Of a stretch of DNA of 64,000 nucleotides, positions 1 through 12,565 are shown piece after piece. Source of the DNA: [Phialemoniopsis] sp. UDSM-2020 (Eukaryota; Ascomycota; Sordariomycetes; Thyridiales; Thyridiaceae); contig JAEILZ010000007.1 in the NCBI GenBank assembly GCA_018873225.1, positions 2,542,001-2,606,000 of the forward strand, written 5' to 3'. A program made the translations under genes and the position numbers. Within the stretch, counting starts at the first letter, position 1. Every line of letters starts with the position of its first letter. Below the pieces are notes generated by a model. That model saw only the letters and a program-made list of their open reading frames with translations. It was not told the origin of the DNA and made no database searches.

Positions 1-112
1 GGCCTGCAAGGGAGGGACGAGCCGCGGCTGTGGAGTTTGCTTTTGTCGCTAGAAATCCACATTCCAGACGACCAGAGCGGGCTTATAAAGTCGTGCGGGC
101 GCACCTCTCAAC

Positions 113-1781
113 TCATCGCCTCATGGCCCCCTTAGGGACATCGCGCTGCTTGAGGCGGCTTGTCCGCCAGCCCTCGTACCATTGTTCCCTGCTAGCCTCG
201 CGCAGCTCACCGCGCCACTCGCTGAAGACGGCGTCCTTGAGACGCAGGAAGTCGCAGTGCTCTTCGTCATTCGGGTCCGCGAAACCCCAAGGGAATTGAC
301 GGCCGACGACGCCGGGCTCGTAGATGTCTGGGCTGATGATGGACATGGGGATGAAAGGGGTCTCATCCTCCTTGAGCTCCTCGGTCTTGTTGCGTCGGAT
401 CGAGTTGGTCGAGAGCCTCTTGGAGTGTTTTGAAGGTGAGGAATTTGTCGACTCGCGACCTTGAATAGGTAGGTCATGCTCGGGGCTCTCCTCCTCCTCG
501 CTGCCACCCTCTTCTTCTAAACCCTCCTCGTCGGCCTCGTCGATCCGGTTGGAGTCTGGCGATGAGCTGTCTCCGTCATCGTCCAGGCCGAGCGCCTCGA
601 GTGGGTCGAGGTTCGCCTTCTTTAGGCTCTCCCAGACCGTCTTTTTAAGGACGTTCATGTGCTTGGTGGTGATGGTGTCGGCCTTGGAGATGACAGGAAT
701 GACGGTTGTCTTGCCCTGAAGCGTCCGTAGCACCTGCAGGTCCAGATCTTCGTCTAGACCGCCAACGACGCGGACCGGGGGAGCATACTTGCCATTGTGG
801 CTATGGCCATTGACGGTGGCAGACTTGGCAGCTGCGATGTTGCGATCGAGACGGGCGGGGTCGAGGATGAGGAAGACTGCGTGGATATGGGTATCCTGTA
901 CGCCTGGTGATCTCACGACCTTCATCTCCTCTGTGAATGTCTCTTCGAACTTGCTCTCGAGAAACGCCGACATCTCACGAAGCTGTAGGTCAACTACGTT
1001 CTTCTCCAGGCCTTCCGAGTCCCAGAGTGTCAGACCAATCCTCTCGCCATCGATCTCACTCTCGAGGAAGTGGGGAATAAAGTTGCCGGACGGCGGGGAC
1101 ATGGCCATGAATTCCTCCTGCTCAATGGTGCTCTTGGACCGCTTCTTCGGGGGCAGAGCCAGCGACGTCTTGAGGAACTCGAGGAAAGAAGTCTTGCCGG
1201 CATTGCGAGTTCCGACAATGAGAATGCTGCGGAGAGTGATTAGCACAGTCCGTCGTCAGGTCACGACACAGGGTAGGAAGCTTGACATGGGGGACAGGAC
1301 AGGCAATGGCAACTCACTTGAAGGGCGTAGGGTCCTTGCGTCTGCGGACACGCCGGGGGCTGTTGATGGTGCTGATGGCACTGCTGGCGTAGCTGTACCG
1401 GCCGCGGTGGGTCATGCTCTCGGTGCGGGCATAGGGGTCCCAGGCGCCGCCGTGGGGGATGGGCGGGACGGGGACGCTGACTACAGAACGGCCGGGCTCC
1501 ATGGAGGGCCGGGGCGTCGAGGATGAATAGTACTCGGCGTTGGGCGAGGGGACGTCGAGAGAGTCCGGACGGATGTCGCCATCAAAGGAGCTCTGGAAGT
1601 TTGGGGCGGGGGCGCCATTGTAAAGGACGGGAAGGCGCGGAGGGTTCTTGGGGATGGAGGCGTCACGCTGACGCTGGAGCTCCTGCTCTCTAAGCGCTTG
1701 CCCCTTCTTCCCCCGAAGCTCGCCCGACTTGCTGCGTCTCAGTAACATTCCGAGGCTGGAGCGGCGTGGTGGTGCGCTCAT
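113..1781 (-). CDS. Septin-type GTPase, divergent
   Basis: Two exons, 1781-1318 and 1226-113 (525 residues). The intron has donor GTGAGT, branch GCTAATC and acceptor CAG, and the join reads PFN-ILIVG. The first ~154 residues are a basic, Ser/Pro-rich disordered extension. The GTP-binding domain follows: P-loop GTRNAGKT (about 160-167), a DSEG in place of the usual septin DTPG (about 224-227) and the base-recognising SKAD (about 335-338). The septin-specific stretch GRQFPWG...HCDF is near 463. A roughly 80-residue acidic, Ser-rich insert (about 368-446) interrupts the G domain after G4. There is no C-terminal coiled coil. Septins form membrane-associated filaments at septa and hyphal tips; the divergent G3 motif and insert suggest a non-canonical, possibly filamentous-fungus-specific group. 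Septin assignment is firm; subgroup is not. Confidence 0.85.
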
Positions 1782-4755
1782 TGCTGATCGGTAGACCGAG
1801 AGAGAGAGAAAGGGTTTGTATTCGTGCTGCTGCTTGAGACGAGGGAGGAATGGTTAAATTTGTCGCTAACACACCCCGACCAAGAAGGGCATTCGAATTA
1901 TGCCGGGAATAGACAGTGTTTCGTCGAGCGAAAGGAGCGATCTGCAGGTGCAGGTGGACCGACCGAAGGCTTGCTTTCCTTGGGGGAAGCTACTGTAAGG
2001 CGAGGTATAAGCCGCGTGCTTTGCAGACCGGTCAGTAACTTTGAGCTTGCGTATCCCTCCTCCAACTTTCTGGGGCCAGTAGATTGGCTAGTACGTCACA
2101 AATGCACTTGTAGGCGTAGCGATGAGAGTAGAAATGAAACCCAAATAAAGTACATACGTGAACTGGGTCGCGCAGGCAGTCGACTTTGCCGGAAGAAAGT
2201 ACCTGGTAAAAAGGAGAGTCGGCTGGTTTGGGCGAAGAGGCGATGAAGCAAGTTTGGGTCTTGCTAGTAAGTCAAAAGGAGTGGACGAACGAGAACGGCG
2301 CTGGCGCAATGCGCAGATTCACTGGCTTAGCCAACCAGGAATCGCAGAGGAAGAGAAGAAAAGGATTGGTGCAGCGTTTTGGGGATGCTGCAACGAGAGG
2401 ATAGAAGGGAAAGTCTGCTTGGACGGGCGATTGGATGCTTGAACCGGGTCGATCTTTGGGCTTTGGGTTCAGTCGTCGGCGTAGGCGCTTCGACGGTCTC
2501 GTCGCGGTCTGTCGCAGGCTGCAGAAGGGAAACCACCTCTTAGGCGAGAGTAGATAGAAGAGAAGGACAGCCAGTCGTGTCAGAGAGTGACAGAAAGGGG
2601 AAGTGGATATTCTGTCGGGTAATAAAAAAGAAGAGGTGACGCCGGGGTCGATACAAGGACAATGACAGTGTACACACAAAGTATGGGTGTACAACCTTGA
2701 GGGAGCACCTTACTCTCTTTCTACTGAGTAGAGTCGCCTTAAGAGAAAAGGATAAAGTAAGGTACCTGGATGCATGTTTCACTCTTTGTCAGTCGATTGC
2801 GCGCGCCCCCGGTTTGCTGGTGCTGCCATTTTACCCCTGAGCTACCACTTTTTTCCAGCTTGCTTGTGCTTGCATCTCCCCCGCAAAGCTGTCGACTTTT
2901 TTGATTAAGCTGCAGGGTCGGCGGCGCGACAAGCTAGAGCCAGCGACTAGGCCGCATGCTAAAGAATTGACGCCCAAAAAGGGTTCGGCAGTGGAGCCAG
3001 CTTTTATGGCGTCGCCCCTTTGGCACCTCTGCTCATGAAACAGAAGAGCAGCAGCACAATATCCATCAATCAACAACTGCTCTTATTTTAGAGGGGGTTG
3101 CTTGCTGATCATCACAGACGTACTTTTACATGGCCAGAAAGATAAAGAGAAGTCCGTCACTGACCTGAGGGTATTTTCTACGTTGAACTGCCAGACAGTC
3201 CGGAGTGGCTGCTTAAGAGCTTCCTCCGAGAAAAAAAGGGGCTCGGGTGTCAGGAACCCGTTTGCGGAGAAGTGACCGTCCTTACAGCCGGTACCGCAGT
3301 CAGATACTCGCATAGAACGGAGGTAAAAATCACAGGACGAGCCCGGAGCCGTGAGAAATGTGAACAAATGGCAGTCGAGTCAAAGATTCTGAGAAAATTC
3401 GAGACTTTCTGGCCTCGAGTCTACGAAGTAGAAATCAACGGGCTCAAAAAGAGGAACTCCGGGCCTGAGGCCTGGTGAATCTCAGCGTGTCAAGCCTGTC
3501 TGGGTCTCTGGTCGCTGCGGGGCGAGCTTCTGCGGCAGTAATTTTAGGGGTTGCATCGCTGCAGGTACGGAAATGGCACCCACTTATCAGCGCCAAGTGG
3601 ACCCTGTTGCATCTGCATCCACTCTAGCATTTAGTGCCCAGGTGCTATTCCAGGTTCTGTGATCTTACTCTTGACTTTACCTCTTTGTCTGGCCTTTTGA
3701 GAGACAAAACCAGAGACATCACGGGCTTTGCTTTTACACTTTGAACGATGGAAACCCAAGCCCAATGAAATCAGCTGTCACATCCACCGTTGTCTCAAGG
3801 GTTTCTTCATACCATCCGCATGGACAGCTAACCGCCCAACATGCTCACAAGCGTTAAATCTTACACATTCTCGTGTCACGCAGCACACGAAAACCGTTAC
3901 TTTATGGAAGGATAAATGGAAGGCCGCAGAACGCATGCCAGCGGCAACCTGCCGTCCTTTCTGTACAGAATCACGGAATAGGTACAGACGGCGACAACAA
4001 TCGAAATGTTCCAGATCGCTGGCACCCCTTTAAATTGCAGGCCAGGAACGCCCCCCAAATAAATGCCCCCAGCCAATCGCCATCAGGACAGGGTAGGAGA
4101 CAAGGGGTCTATCCAGATGCGACCCGGGCTCCAAAGACGTTGGAATTAATGACAGGGTACGGCAAGACGCGTGCCTTTTTTTCTTTATGGCACCCGCCTA
4201 CAGCACGCGTTTCTCCCGTGAATTACAGGCTCTGCCGTTGCTCACAATGGGGGGTCCGCCGATAAGATGACAGGGTGGGTAACACCGTGAGATTGCCCAT
4301 GTTTCATCTCAGCCTTGCCGCATGGCATGCTCCTCTGCAACGATAATTTCCAGTACTCGAAGTAAGGCTAGACAGGGCCGTCGTCCATGCAGCCGAAGTG
4401 CACCAGAATAGGCAATTCGACAACGGCTTGCTTCTCTTCTCTTGAGAGGGGTTGCATTGATCGTCAGGTGAGGCTGAAGATTGGGGGACACCGTGCCCTT
4501 CGCAAATACAGCGCGGCAACCACAGTTGTGCTTTCTCTGGGTGTACCAAGATGTGATGCATTTTCTATGGTTACAAGCGATGATGAGCAGCGGTTTTGGG
4601 GGAATATCTCCATCTCTGCCCGGTTTCTCCTTTCTAACGCCAGAATGCTTTGCAAAGTGCGTCCGCAGTTCCATCTAACGCCCCTTCAAAGTCTATAGCG
4701 AGGATGCTTTTCATCAAACAAAAGAGAATATAATAGTACAACATCGCCCAAGTTC
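1782..4755. other. Intergenic, septin 5' side to MCP2-like 3' end
   Basis: About 3 kb with no ORF that looks like a real gene on either strand. The part next to the septin start (about 2100-2800) is strongly purine-rich on the + strand, i.e. CT-rich on the coding strand of the septin gene, as is usual for fungal leaders and core promoters. The rest shows nothing I can identify. Confidence 0.5.
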
Positions 4756-6856
4756 TCACCCCTCAAAGACGTCGTGCTGCAGCTCCACGCCCCAGTCCGA
4801 CGCCATGTCCTTCATCCGCGCCTCCATGGCGTCCTCCATCCCGCCGCCGAACCCGAGCATCTGCCGCGCCCGGAAGAAGTAGAAGAGCACGTCCGACGCC
4901 GCGAGCACCGTCTTAAACAGCGCGTGCCGCCACGCGTTGGTCAGGCGCTCCTGCCAGGGCCGCGACGGGTCCGAGTACAGGCTCACGCTGGCCCACTCGC
5001 CCATCTTCTTGATGCGGTTGACGGGGCTGCCCATGTACTGGTTGTTGCCCTGGACGATGCGCATGTTGCGCCCGATGAAGATGAGCTCCTTGGGCCACTT
5101 CTCCTCGTCGGCCAGGATCTCGCGGATCCCCTGCTTCATGCGCTGCTGCATCTCGTAGTGCCGCTCCTGCGGCGTCTTGCCCTCGAAGTCGGTCATCATC
5201 TTTTGTATGCGGCCGTCCCCGCCCTCGTAGGGCCGCATCAGCGTCGCCGACGCGAAGATGTCGGCCGCCTTGATGCCCCACTCCTCGCAGATGCCCTTGA
5301 TGGTCGAGTTGTCAAAGGTCATGAGCGCCTTCCAGAATTGCCCGTACTCGCGGCGGAACTTGTCCGCCATGTAGACGTAGAGGCCGTGGTCGATGAGGAC
5401 GAGCTCGGCATGCCCCGAGGGGAGCCGCCGGATGAAGATATTGCCCGGGTGCGGGTCGCAGTGGACGACGCCCCATTTGAAGATCTGCGCAGAGAACAGG
5501 TCGATCATGGTCGTCATGACGTCCTTGGGCGACAGACCTAGACCGCCCCGGCCCTTGGGTCCACGCCACTCGGTGCGCTCAGGCTTGAGCATCGCGTCCG
5601 GTGAGGCCCGCAGCTGGCCGCGGATGGCGTCCATATTCGGGGAAGGTAGTTGCTGGCCTTTGACGCCCATGGAGCCCTTGCCATATCCTCCCAGCCACTG
5701 CTGTGTCATGGCTTCCTTGTCCCACAGGCGCACACCCTCGATCCACTCCGTAGTTAGGACTCGCCTAGAGGAGAGCTCTGGGTAGACGGTAGGCACGTAG
5801 ACGCGGCCGCGTAGAGAAGGCTCCGCCATGACGAGGTCGCGCATCGTCTCAGAGTTCTTGGCCTCGTTGACAAAGTCCGTCTCGAGCATAAGACGTTCGG
5901 TAATGAAGGGGACGAGAGTGTAAAGCGGCAGGTCGAACCATAGGGTGTAGATCTTCGTCACGACCCTGTGAAAAGGTGAGACCGTTAGTCTGTGATAACG
6001 CATAATGATGTCTACCAGCAGAAACTTACTTGAAAGCCCAAAGATCCCAGCCGATCTGTTTTGCGATCTCGGGCTTCTGGATCTTGATCGCCACCTCCCG
6101 TCCGTCGGCGAGCCTCGCCCAGTGCACCTGCGCTACACTAGCGCTCGCCCGCGCCGTCCTCTCCATGACGCCCTTGCCCTCCTCCCCGGCGAAGCTGACG
6201 CCAAACACCTCCTGCACGCTGCGCCCGCCAAAATCGTCGCGGATCACCTTCTCGACGTCGGCCCACGAGTCCTGCGGCGCGTCGTCAAACATGCGCGCGA
6301 ACATGCGCTGGAACTCGGGCGGCAGGACGGCGCTCTGCATGGCGATGGCCTGCCCGATCTTGAGGTACAGGCCGCCGTTGTGCCGGAGCAGTTCGAACAG
6401 GCGCTCGGCGTTGCGGCGGTGCAGCTCCTCGACGCCGCCCTGCGCGCCGATGACGGGCAGCGGCACGGGTCGGAAGTTGAGTTTGTAGTCGAGCGCGACG
6501 AGCAGGCCCGTGCCGAAGGTGCGCAGGGAGCGGCCCACGCCCGAGGCGTAGAGCTGCCGGTCGAGAAGCCAGCCCGTCAGGCCGAAGGCGGAGAGGATGA
6601 GTAGGCGGCGGCCCCAGCGGCGGGTGCGGCGGAACTCGCGCGCCGTGCGCGGGGCGCCGAGGGTCGACGGCGAGGGGGGGCGGAGGGGTTGGAAGGGGGC
6701 TTCGGTCTGGTAGAGGCGGCGGGCGGCGGGTTGGAGGGCGGATTTCGTGCCGGAGAGGGAGTGTAGGTGTGTCGCGTGAGGCCTAGTGCTAGCCTGCGAT
6801 AGCCATCTTGACGGCGCCTGCTGTGCGCAGATGCGCGGCACTCCCCTGCGTATCAT
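4756..6856 (-). CDS. Mitochondrial ABC1/UbiB-family protein, MCP2/ADCK1-like
   Basis: Two exons, 6856-6030 and 5965-4756 (678 residues). Donor GTAAGT, acceptor CACAG; the join reads AFK-VVTKIY. The N terminus is rich in Arg, Ser and Ala and lacks acidic residues, as in a mitochondrial presequence, followed by a hydrophobic segment near 84-97. Family motifs of the UbiB/ABC1 atypical kinases are visible: KIGQ (about 166-169), the Ala/Ser-rich loop ending SVAQVH, the lysine strand VAIKIQKP, DPHPGN (about 446-451) and DHGLY (about 468), which takes the place of a DFG motif. DHGLY rather than the Coq8-type sequence, together with the length, favours the MCP2/ADCK1 branch, linked in yeast to mitochondrial lipid and coenzyme Q homeostasis. 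Inner-membrane location is inferred from family knowledge. Transcribed divergently from palI. Confidence 0.88.
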
Positions 6857-9800
6857 GGCTCCCGAAAAGGTCTATGATTGGAGGTGGAAGGGGAGCAGAC
6901 TTCCGAACCTCGTTGCGCGCTGTGGCAGACAGTAAGAAAAAAATTGAAATGGTGTTTGTGGACAATGCGAGGCTGACAATTTGCTCGATGACGCTTTGGT
7001 TTTGACAGATCCGATGGCCGCCGGCATTGCAGCGGAATTTGTGGCCCTAAAAAGGCCGCCTCGGCCGACACGACTCGGTGATTTTCTAGGATGGCTCTCC
7101 GCCCGCTATCCCCGAGAACAGGAGGCGGACTCGGGGATATCTACAAGTAAAAGAAATCTACAGCAGGTTGGGTCTGGATATGCAAGGCTGAGGAAGTGCA
7201 ATTGTTGGACTAAGTACTTGACTCTCAGTCCAACTCATAACTTGAGATAGTAAGCATGTTTCGCATCAATGATCGACCCGACTGCGCTGGCAAGTCGGTG
7301 TTAGTAAACCTGACTGGTTAACCCCTACCCGAAACACCAACAGACTGAATGACCCATTCAAGTTCTAATCACTGCATTTTCGATACTGCCGGATGGTAAT
7401 CAGTTAATGATTGAGGCATATCTAGAAGGAAGCCTGTCAACTAATCTGGCATCCATTCAGATACGCATATTTGACAGAACGATTGAGTTCGAATGAGCTC
7501 ACCAATTGACATGCATGGTTCAATACCTTGATTCAAAGGGTACTCAAAGTCGGCCCTCGAACCAGGTCTTGTAGGACCTCAATGTTCTGCAACATCTATT
7601 AATGGCATTCTTCGCATGGTTTTCTTGCCCTTGCTTCATCCCTGGGCCGGGTACGGCAGATCACAGACGTCAAGGCATGACTGTGACAGCTCTGAGTGGC
7701 TCTCGACAGGTGCATGAAACCTGTTACAGACGAGTACAGCCACCTTGCCCACATGCCAGCCAGCCAATGCCTAGATCTACGCCTCACCAGGCATTCGTCA
7801 GCCAGCTCTTGACTACTGCACATACTCTGGCACGAATTCATCATCGATGATGCAAGCCTCGCCCACTGCTCCCTGGTAAGTGTTGCAGGTCTTGTCGAGC
7901 TCTCGGCAGCTTGGCCTTGCTCCTGGAGCTAATGGACAGCACTTTCGATGGCAGTCTCTAGACCGTCGGCTGTTAGTGTAGACTATCTCTGACGGAACCT
8001 TGGACCAATGTTAGAGAATGGCGCCAGAAAAGGCCTGCTAATTGCCCACTATTGATCTCCAGGTCTTATTGGGATTGGCAGTCCCTATTGGTGGGTTTGG
8101 GACTGGTCATCTCACTCTCCCGAGTGCAGGTCACGATCCAGACCCTTGAGTGCCCTGTCAGAGGGAAAAGACCCATCGCCCCTCGCAACTTGACGCGACA
8201 GGGGCGGGACCTGAAAGGCCTGCGCATCATCCCTCGATACGCGGCATCGTGGTAAGCTGCGGCGATAACAATCGCCCATTGACGCGCAAGCGCGGCAAGA
8301 CATCATCGTGACATTATCTGCAGGGTATCGAGAGAAAGCTGCTTGCTGGCACTGCACGGGAGAAAGAGCCAGCGCACACGCATCCTGAATCCCAAAATCA
8401 ACCAAGCATTTCCGTTGTCTAGCCTTATCTAAAATAGGGCACTATCTCCGCAGACTTGGCAGCTAGCGTGCAGAGTGGCACGACCGAATACGGCAGGCCG
8501 CTCGTTGGGCAGAAGGACGATGGATGGGAATTGCCTGGCCTCAACTGCACGTAAAATGCTGTGGTTCCTGCAGTGCCTGCTCGTCCCCTCGTGTCGTGTG
8601 GGTGTGCAGACTGGACGGCCTGCATATTCCGTCGGCCTTGCTGTTGGGAGCAGGGAGCATGTTTTTAACCTTTAGCCTGCAGAGAGACGAAATAAGTTGC
8701 GGGAAAGGCTTGGCTCTGTCTGCGTGCATTGTGCGCTGAATCAAATCGCCAATAAAGAGAACAAAGGGGACGGGGTACCGCCGGCCTGGAGAGGCACGGA
8801 CGGGCCAAGAAAGAGAGGGATCGGATCGAAGCAGATCCTGATCCGTACCGCTGGCTAAGGCCTACGGCAGCAACTGCGCTCGTTAGAGTTTATTAGCTGT
8901 CCCGCGCCTCTTGTCTTGTTGGCTCAATTGTCTCGGTGGCCATGTGGCGCTGCGCTGCCTTTTGGTGGTTTGGCTTCTTCAAGGAATGGAGCTGGTTGCC
9001 CCAAAGATCAGCATCATCGCCCTCAATGCCATCTCGTCCTCGATGACTGATGTCATTACCCCAGTCTACCTGTACCTCATTGTGGCTGGGCTATGGTTTT
9101 GTACCAGTGATGATTGGTGATTCAACTTGCTTTCTCCTTCTTTGGCAAGTTGATATCTTTGAAGTGCAGAGTAGGAAAGTCGTGCTGTTAGTATGATACG
9201 AGCTATCTCTCACTCCTGTTAGTATGGTGTACTACTCTCACCTAGTGCCGTAGCCTGTGTATTAGAGGACTGGGATGCTCCATTGTATGATTTTAGCTCG
9301 CGAGACCATCCATCTCCAATCCATGGTCTTGGGGGGGACTTTTCGGTTTAGAGGACCGAAGAGTTGCAATAGTGAGGATTTGATGCGATACCGAATTACC
9401 ATGTCTCCACATCACCACCACCTACGCGGACCACCCTCCCCGTCCCCCTGCTAACTAAAATGGAGCAGTGCACCAACCAAGTCGAGCCAGGCACCCCCAA
9501 CCTTGCTTGGCCTCTCACACAAGTCCATCAATCCTCACATTACCCACACCCACTCTCCTGCACCTTCATCCACGCCCCCTGTCTTCAAGTCGACTGGCTC
9601 ACCCTTCCCTTGGATCTCAAGTTACAGAGAGATAAAATACCCATACCCATTTTCCAGAGCAAGCTAGCGGAGATCCACTTCCACTAGGTACACACTGCTC
9701 GCTGGCTGTCGCTCCTGGCTCTGGCTGTGCATGGGAGGAGACAGCACCACCACCACCGCCCACCCCCATTCGACTGCCCTTCCCCCCCCCCAAAGCATCA

Positions 9801-10379
9801 CCCGTTCTCCGCAAGCCCAGACAGGTTCCTTACCCGTCGCAACTTCACGCGGGCCTGCGCAAAGTTCCTGTTTGCGACCTCTCTCTCTTCCACGGCACTG
9901 ACGTTCGACGAGCCGGGACTTCTCCGACCCTCTAGCAGATTGAATACCTTCAGCACGACTGAGCTGGACAAGAGTTGGATTGGCGGCTGGCTGCTCGACG
10001 CTGGACGAACTTGGCTTCTTCATCTTCGTTACCGACGACCCTCGATAATAGCACGACTTCTCCCTCGTTCTATGGCCGCTCAGAGACAATAGAGAGCCCG
10101 AAATTCCGGCGCCCTATTCAGCCTACAGTGTTCGCTCTCCACGATCAGGTTCATTTACTTCCATGCCGCGATCAGGTCAACCCACGCCCTTTACTTCACG
10201 ACTCTCCTTACCGCTTCATATTCGCACCTCGCGCTGGTAGACCTGCCGCATGAGAACCTGCTGAACTCGACGGCGACCACCCGTTTTCCCCCTTCGCCGC
10301 GTCTTGAGGGCGCTGGCCTCGACACCACATTCGCTACTACTTCTCACTTCGGATTCACCACCTATTTTTCTTCAACAAA
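6857..10379. other. Long intergenic region between divergent genes
   Basis: About 3.5 kb between the start codons of the MCP2-like gene (-) and palI (+). Only short, unrelated ORFs occur, none with recognisable content. The last ~900 bases before palI are pyrimidine-rich on the + strand with a run of C near 9783-9792, consistent with a long palI leader and promoter. No tRNA or transposon features seen. Confidence 0.5.
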
Positions 10380-12565
10380 ATGTTGCGCCCAGCGACGCCC
10401 CTCGCGTTGTTGCTAGGCGTATCCTTCGCTCTACTGCTGATAGCGGTACTGTCGACACCCATCATCAAGCAGATCCCTCTCGGGTCCTTCCATGGCGTCA
10501 CCTTTGGTGTCTTTGGAATATGCAAGGAGGATGGAACTTGCAGCAACATCGAAATTGGCTATAACACTGGTAAGACTCAAGTCACATGAAATGCACTTGA
10601 CTTGTCCGCAGTACAATGCTAACCCTCACCCTAGGCCAATTTCTTTCCACCGATGACAATGCAGACTTCAACCTGCCCTCTGCGGCCAGAAACACCTTGT
10701 CTGCCATTCTTGTCGTTCACCCGGTTGCTGCTCTTTTCACGCTGATCATGTTTGTCATGTCCATTGTGGCCCATTTCCACTCACCCTCTCACTCGGTTCG
10801 CTACCTGCTCTTCCTCTTCATTGTGAGCATTTTCGCCTTCCTCGCTTGTCTTTTAGCATTCCTCATCGATGTGTTGCTGTTCGTCCCTCATCTGGCTTGG
10901 GGATCTTACCTCGTTCTTGCCGCGACCATTCTCGTGGCTTTGAGCGGCATCATCTCATGCGCCATGCGGAGGACTCTGGTTAGCAGAAAGACTAGGAAGA
11001 AGCGCATCGCGGAGAATGCCGAAATGAGCGGAGAGAACTTCTACAACAGGCAAGCCCAGACACAGCCTATTGAGCCTGTGGCTAGCACGGCCAGGCAGCC
11101 TACCGTGCCTCTTGTGAGCGGCGCCAATGGAGACGGCGAGAAGCTGCCTGCCTTTGCCACTTTTGAAAAGAAAGATGACAGGAGCAGCGACGAGCGCATC
11201 CCCCTCACAGCCCGAAGTCCAGCGGACAGGTCTCCCAACACCCAGTCAACTGATCTTGTGGCTGGAGACATGCCGATTAATGGACCACCAGGCGCGAGGA
11301 GGTCGCCCTCTATACCGAGGGATCAGTACGGAAATGCCATGGTCATGCAAGATGGCTACGGCGTCCGGCGCGGCCCTTCGCAGGAGAGCATGAATTCACG
11401 AGGCCGTGGACGAATGCCTCCAGGAGGCTATAGGGGACGTGGCGGCTACGGCCCCCCCGGAGGACGGGGAGGATATGGACCGCCAGGCCGAGGAGGATAC
11501 GCCCCGGGACCCAATGGTCGGGGCGGATACGGACCTCCATCTCGGGGCTATGGTGGCCCCATGAGGGGCGGCCGAGCACCGCCACCAGGCTACCAGTACG
11601 AGCGATCTGGACCTTACGGCATGAGAGGGCCATCGCCTGGACCTCCAAACGGACCGTACAATGCCAACCCATCCATGCCTAGCATGTCGACTGGAAGCTA
11701 CGACCCTTACAACCCTGACAACAGGGCCTCAGACCTGCCACGTGCTGAGTCGCCACCCCCGATGCCCGGTACCGAGGGACCGTCACAGATGGGACAGGCC
11801 GTAGAGATGGATGCGGCAAACGCAGCACCCCGGCAAGGTCCTCCAGGCTACGGCCCACAGTACGGTCAAGTCAGAGATAGTGACTCGGACATCGCGGGAA
11901 TGGTCGGACTACAGCAAGGACGGGGTCCCAGTGCCAACCGGCACGACACCTACATGAGTGACAACTCCAGGTACAGCCAGGATGCCGGGTAAGTTCTGCA
12001 CTCACGCATGTATTCCAGCCTAGATGGCATTTACTAACTGTAACCTGAAAGTGAATACGTCCCTCCCCGGGCAGCATGGAACCAAGGTGGAGGCAGCGGC
12101 AGAAACTCACCTCGCATGGGCTCGCCCCTAGGCCGTCCGGCCGAGCTGCCCGCGACAAGGAGCCCGCCGCCTGCAGCAGCTAATGGCGGCGGCAGTGCCT
12201 ATTACGAGGATGTTGACCCACGCTTTGCCGAACCACCACAGCAGAGGCCGACCCCGCCGCCTGCCATACAGACTAGCAACTCATACGAGGACATTCCCCA
12301 AGGTGCGAGGAGTCCTGCCGAATCAGAGCGGTCCAACTTCACCTCCATCTCTCAGCGAGGCATCAACCCGCGCTGGAACCCACCGCCACCTGCCCTGATG
12401 CCCGGCTACAACGGTCCTCCACCTCGTCGGCCGGTGAACCGGAATGATGTGCTGCTCAACAACAACCCTGACTTCCAGTTGCCAGGAAGGGCCGTCAACA
12501 ACTCTCCCCGGCCGGGAGGCCCCAACAACGGCATGGTTCCCGGCAGTGCTTACCCGGCGATCTAA
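10380..12565 (+). CDS. palI: pH-response regulator PalI/Rim9
   Basis: Three exons: 10380-10569, 10635-11988, 12052-12565 (685 residues). Introns have donors GTAAGA and GTAAGT and branches GCTAAC and ACTAAC. A nearer AG at 10611-10612 in intron 1 lies before the branch point, so the acceptor at 10634 was chosen; it gives the in-frame join NTG-QFL. Four hydrophobic segments (about 6-27, the others between about 75 and 185) form the SUR7/PalI membrane domain. A ~500-residue disordered cytoplasmic tail follows, containing repeated GRGGYGPP-like units (about 318-382) and Pro-rich stretches. In Aspergillus, PalI is a plasma-membrane helper of the ambient-pH receptor PalH, upstream of PacC activation. 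Short first exon carrying TM1 and the long Gly/Pro tail fit PalI rather than other Sur7-like proteins. Confidence 0.88.

Noticed and set aside
7550..7590. TCGAACC-like stretch as a tRNA B box
   Set aside because: No matching A box, acceptor stem or anticodon arm around it; no tRNA could be folded by eye anywhere in the window.
8911..9120. 69-codon ORF with hydrophobic content upstream of palI
   Set aside because: Isolated, no splice partners, no similarity to palI or any known small membrane protein; likely chance.
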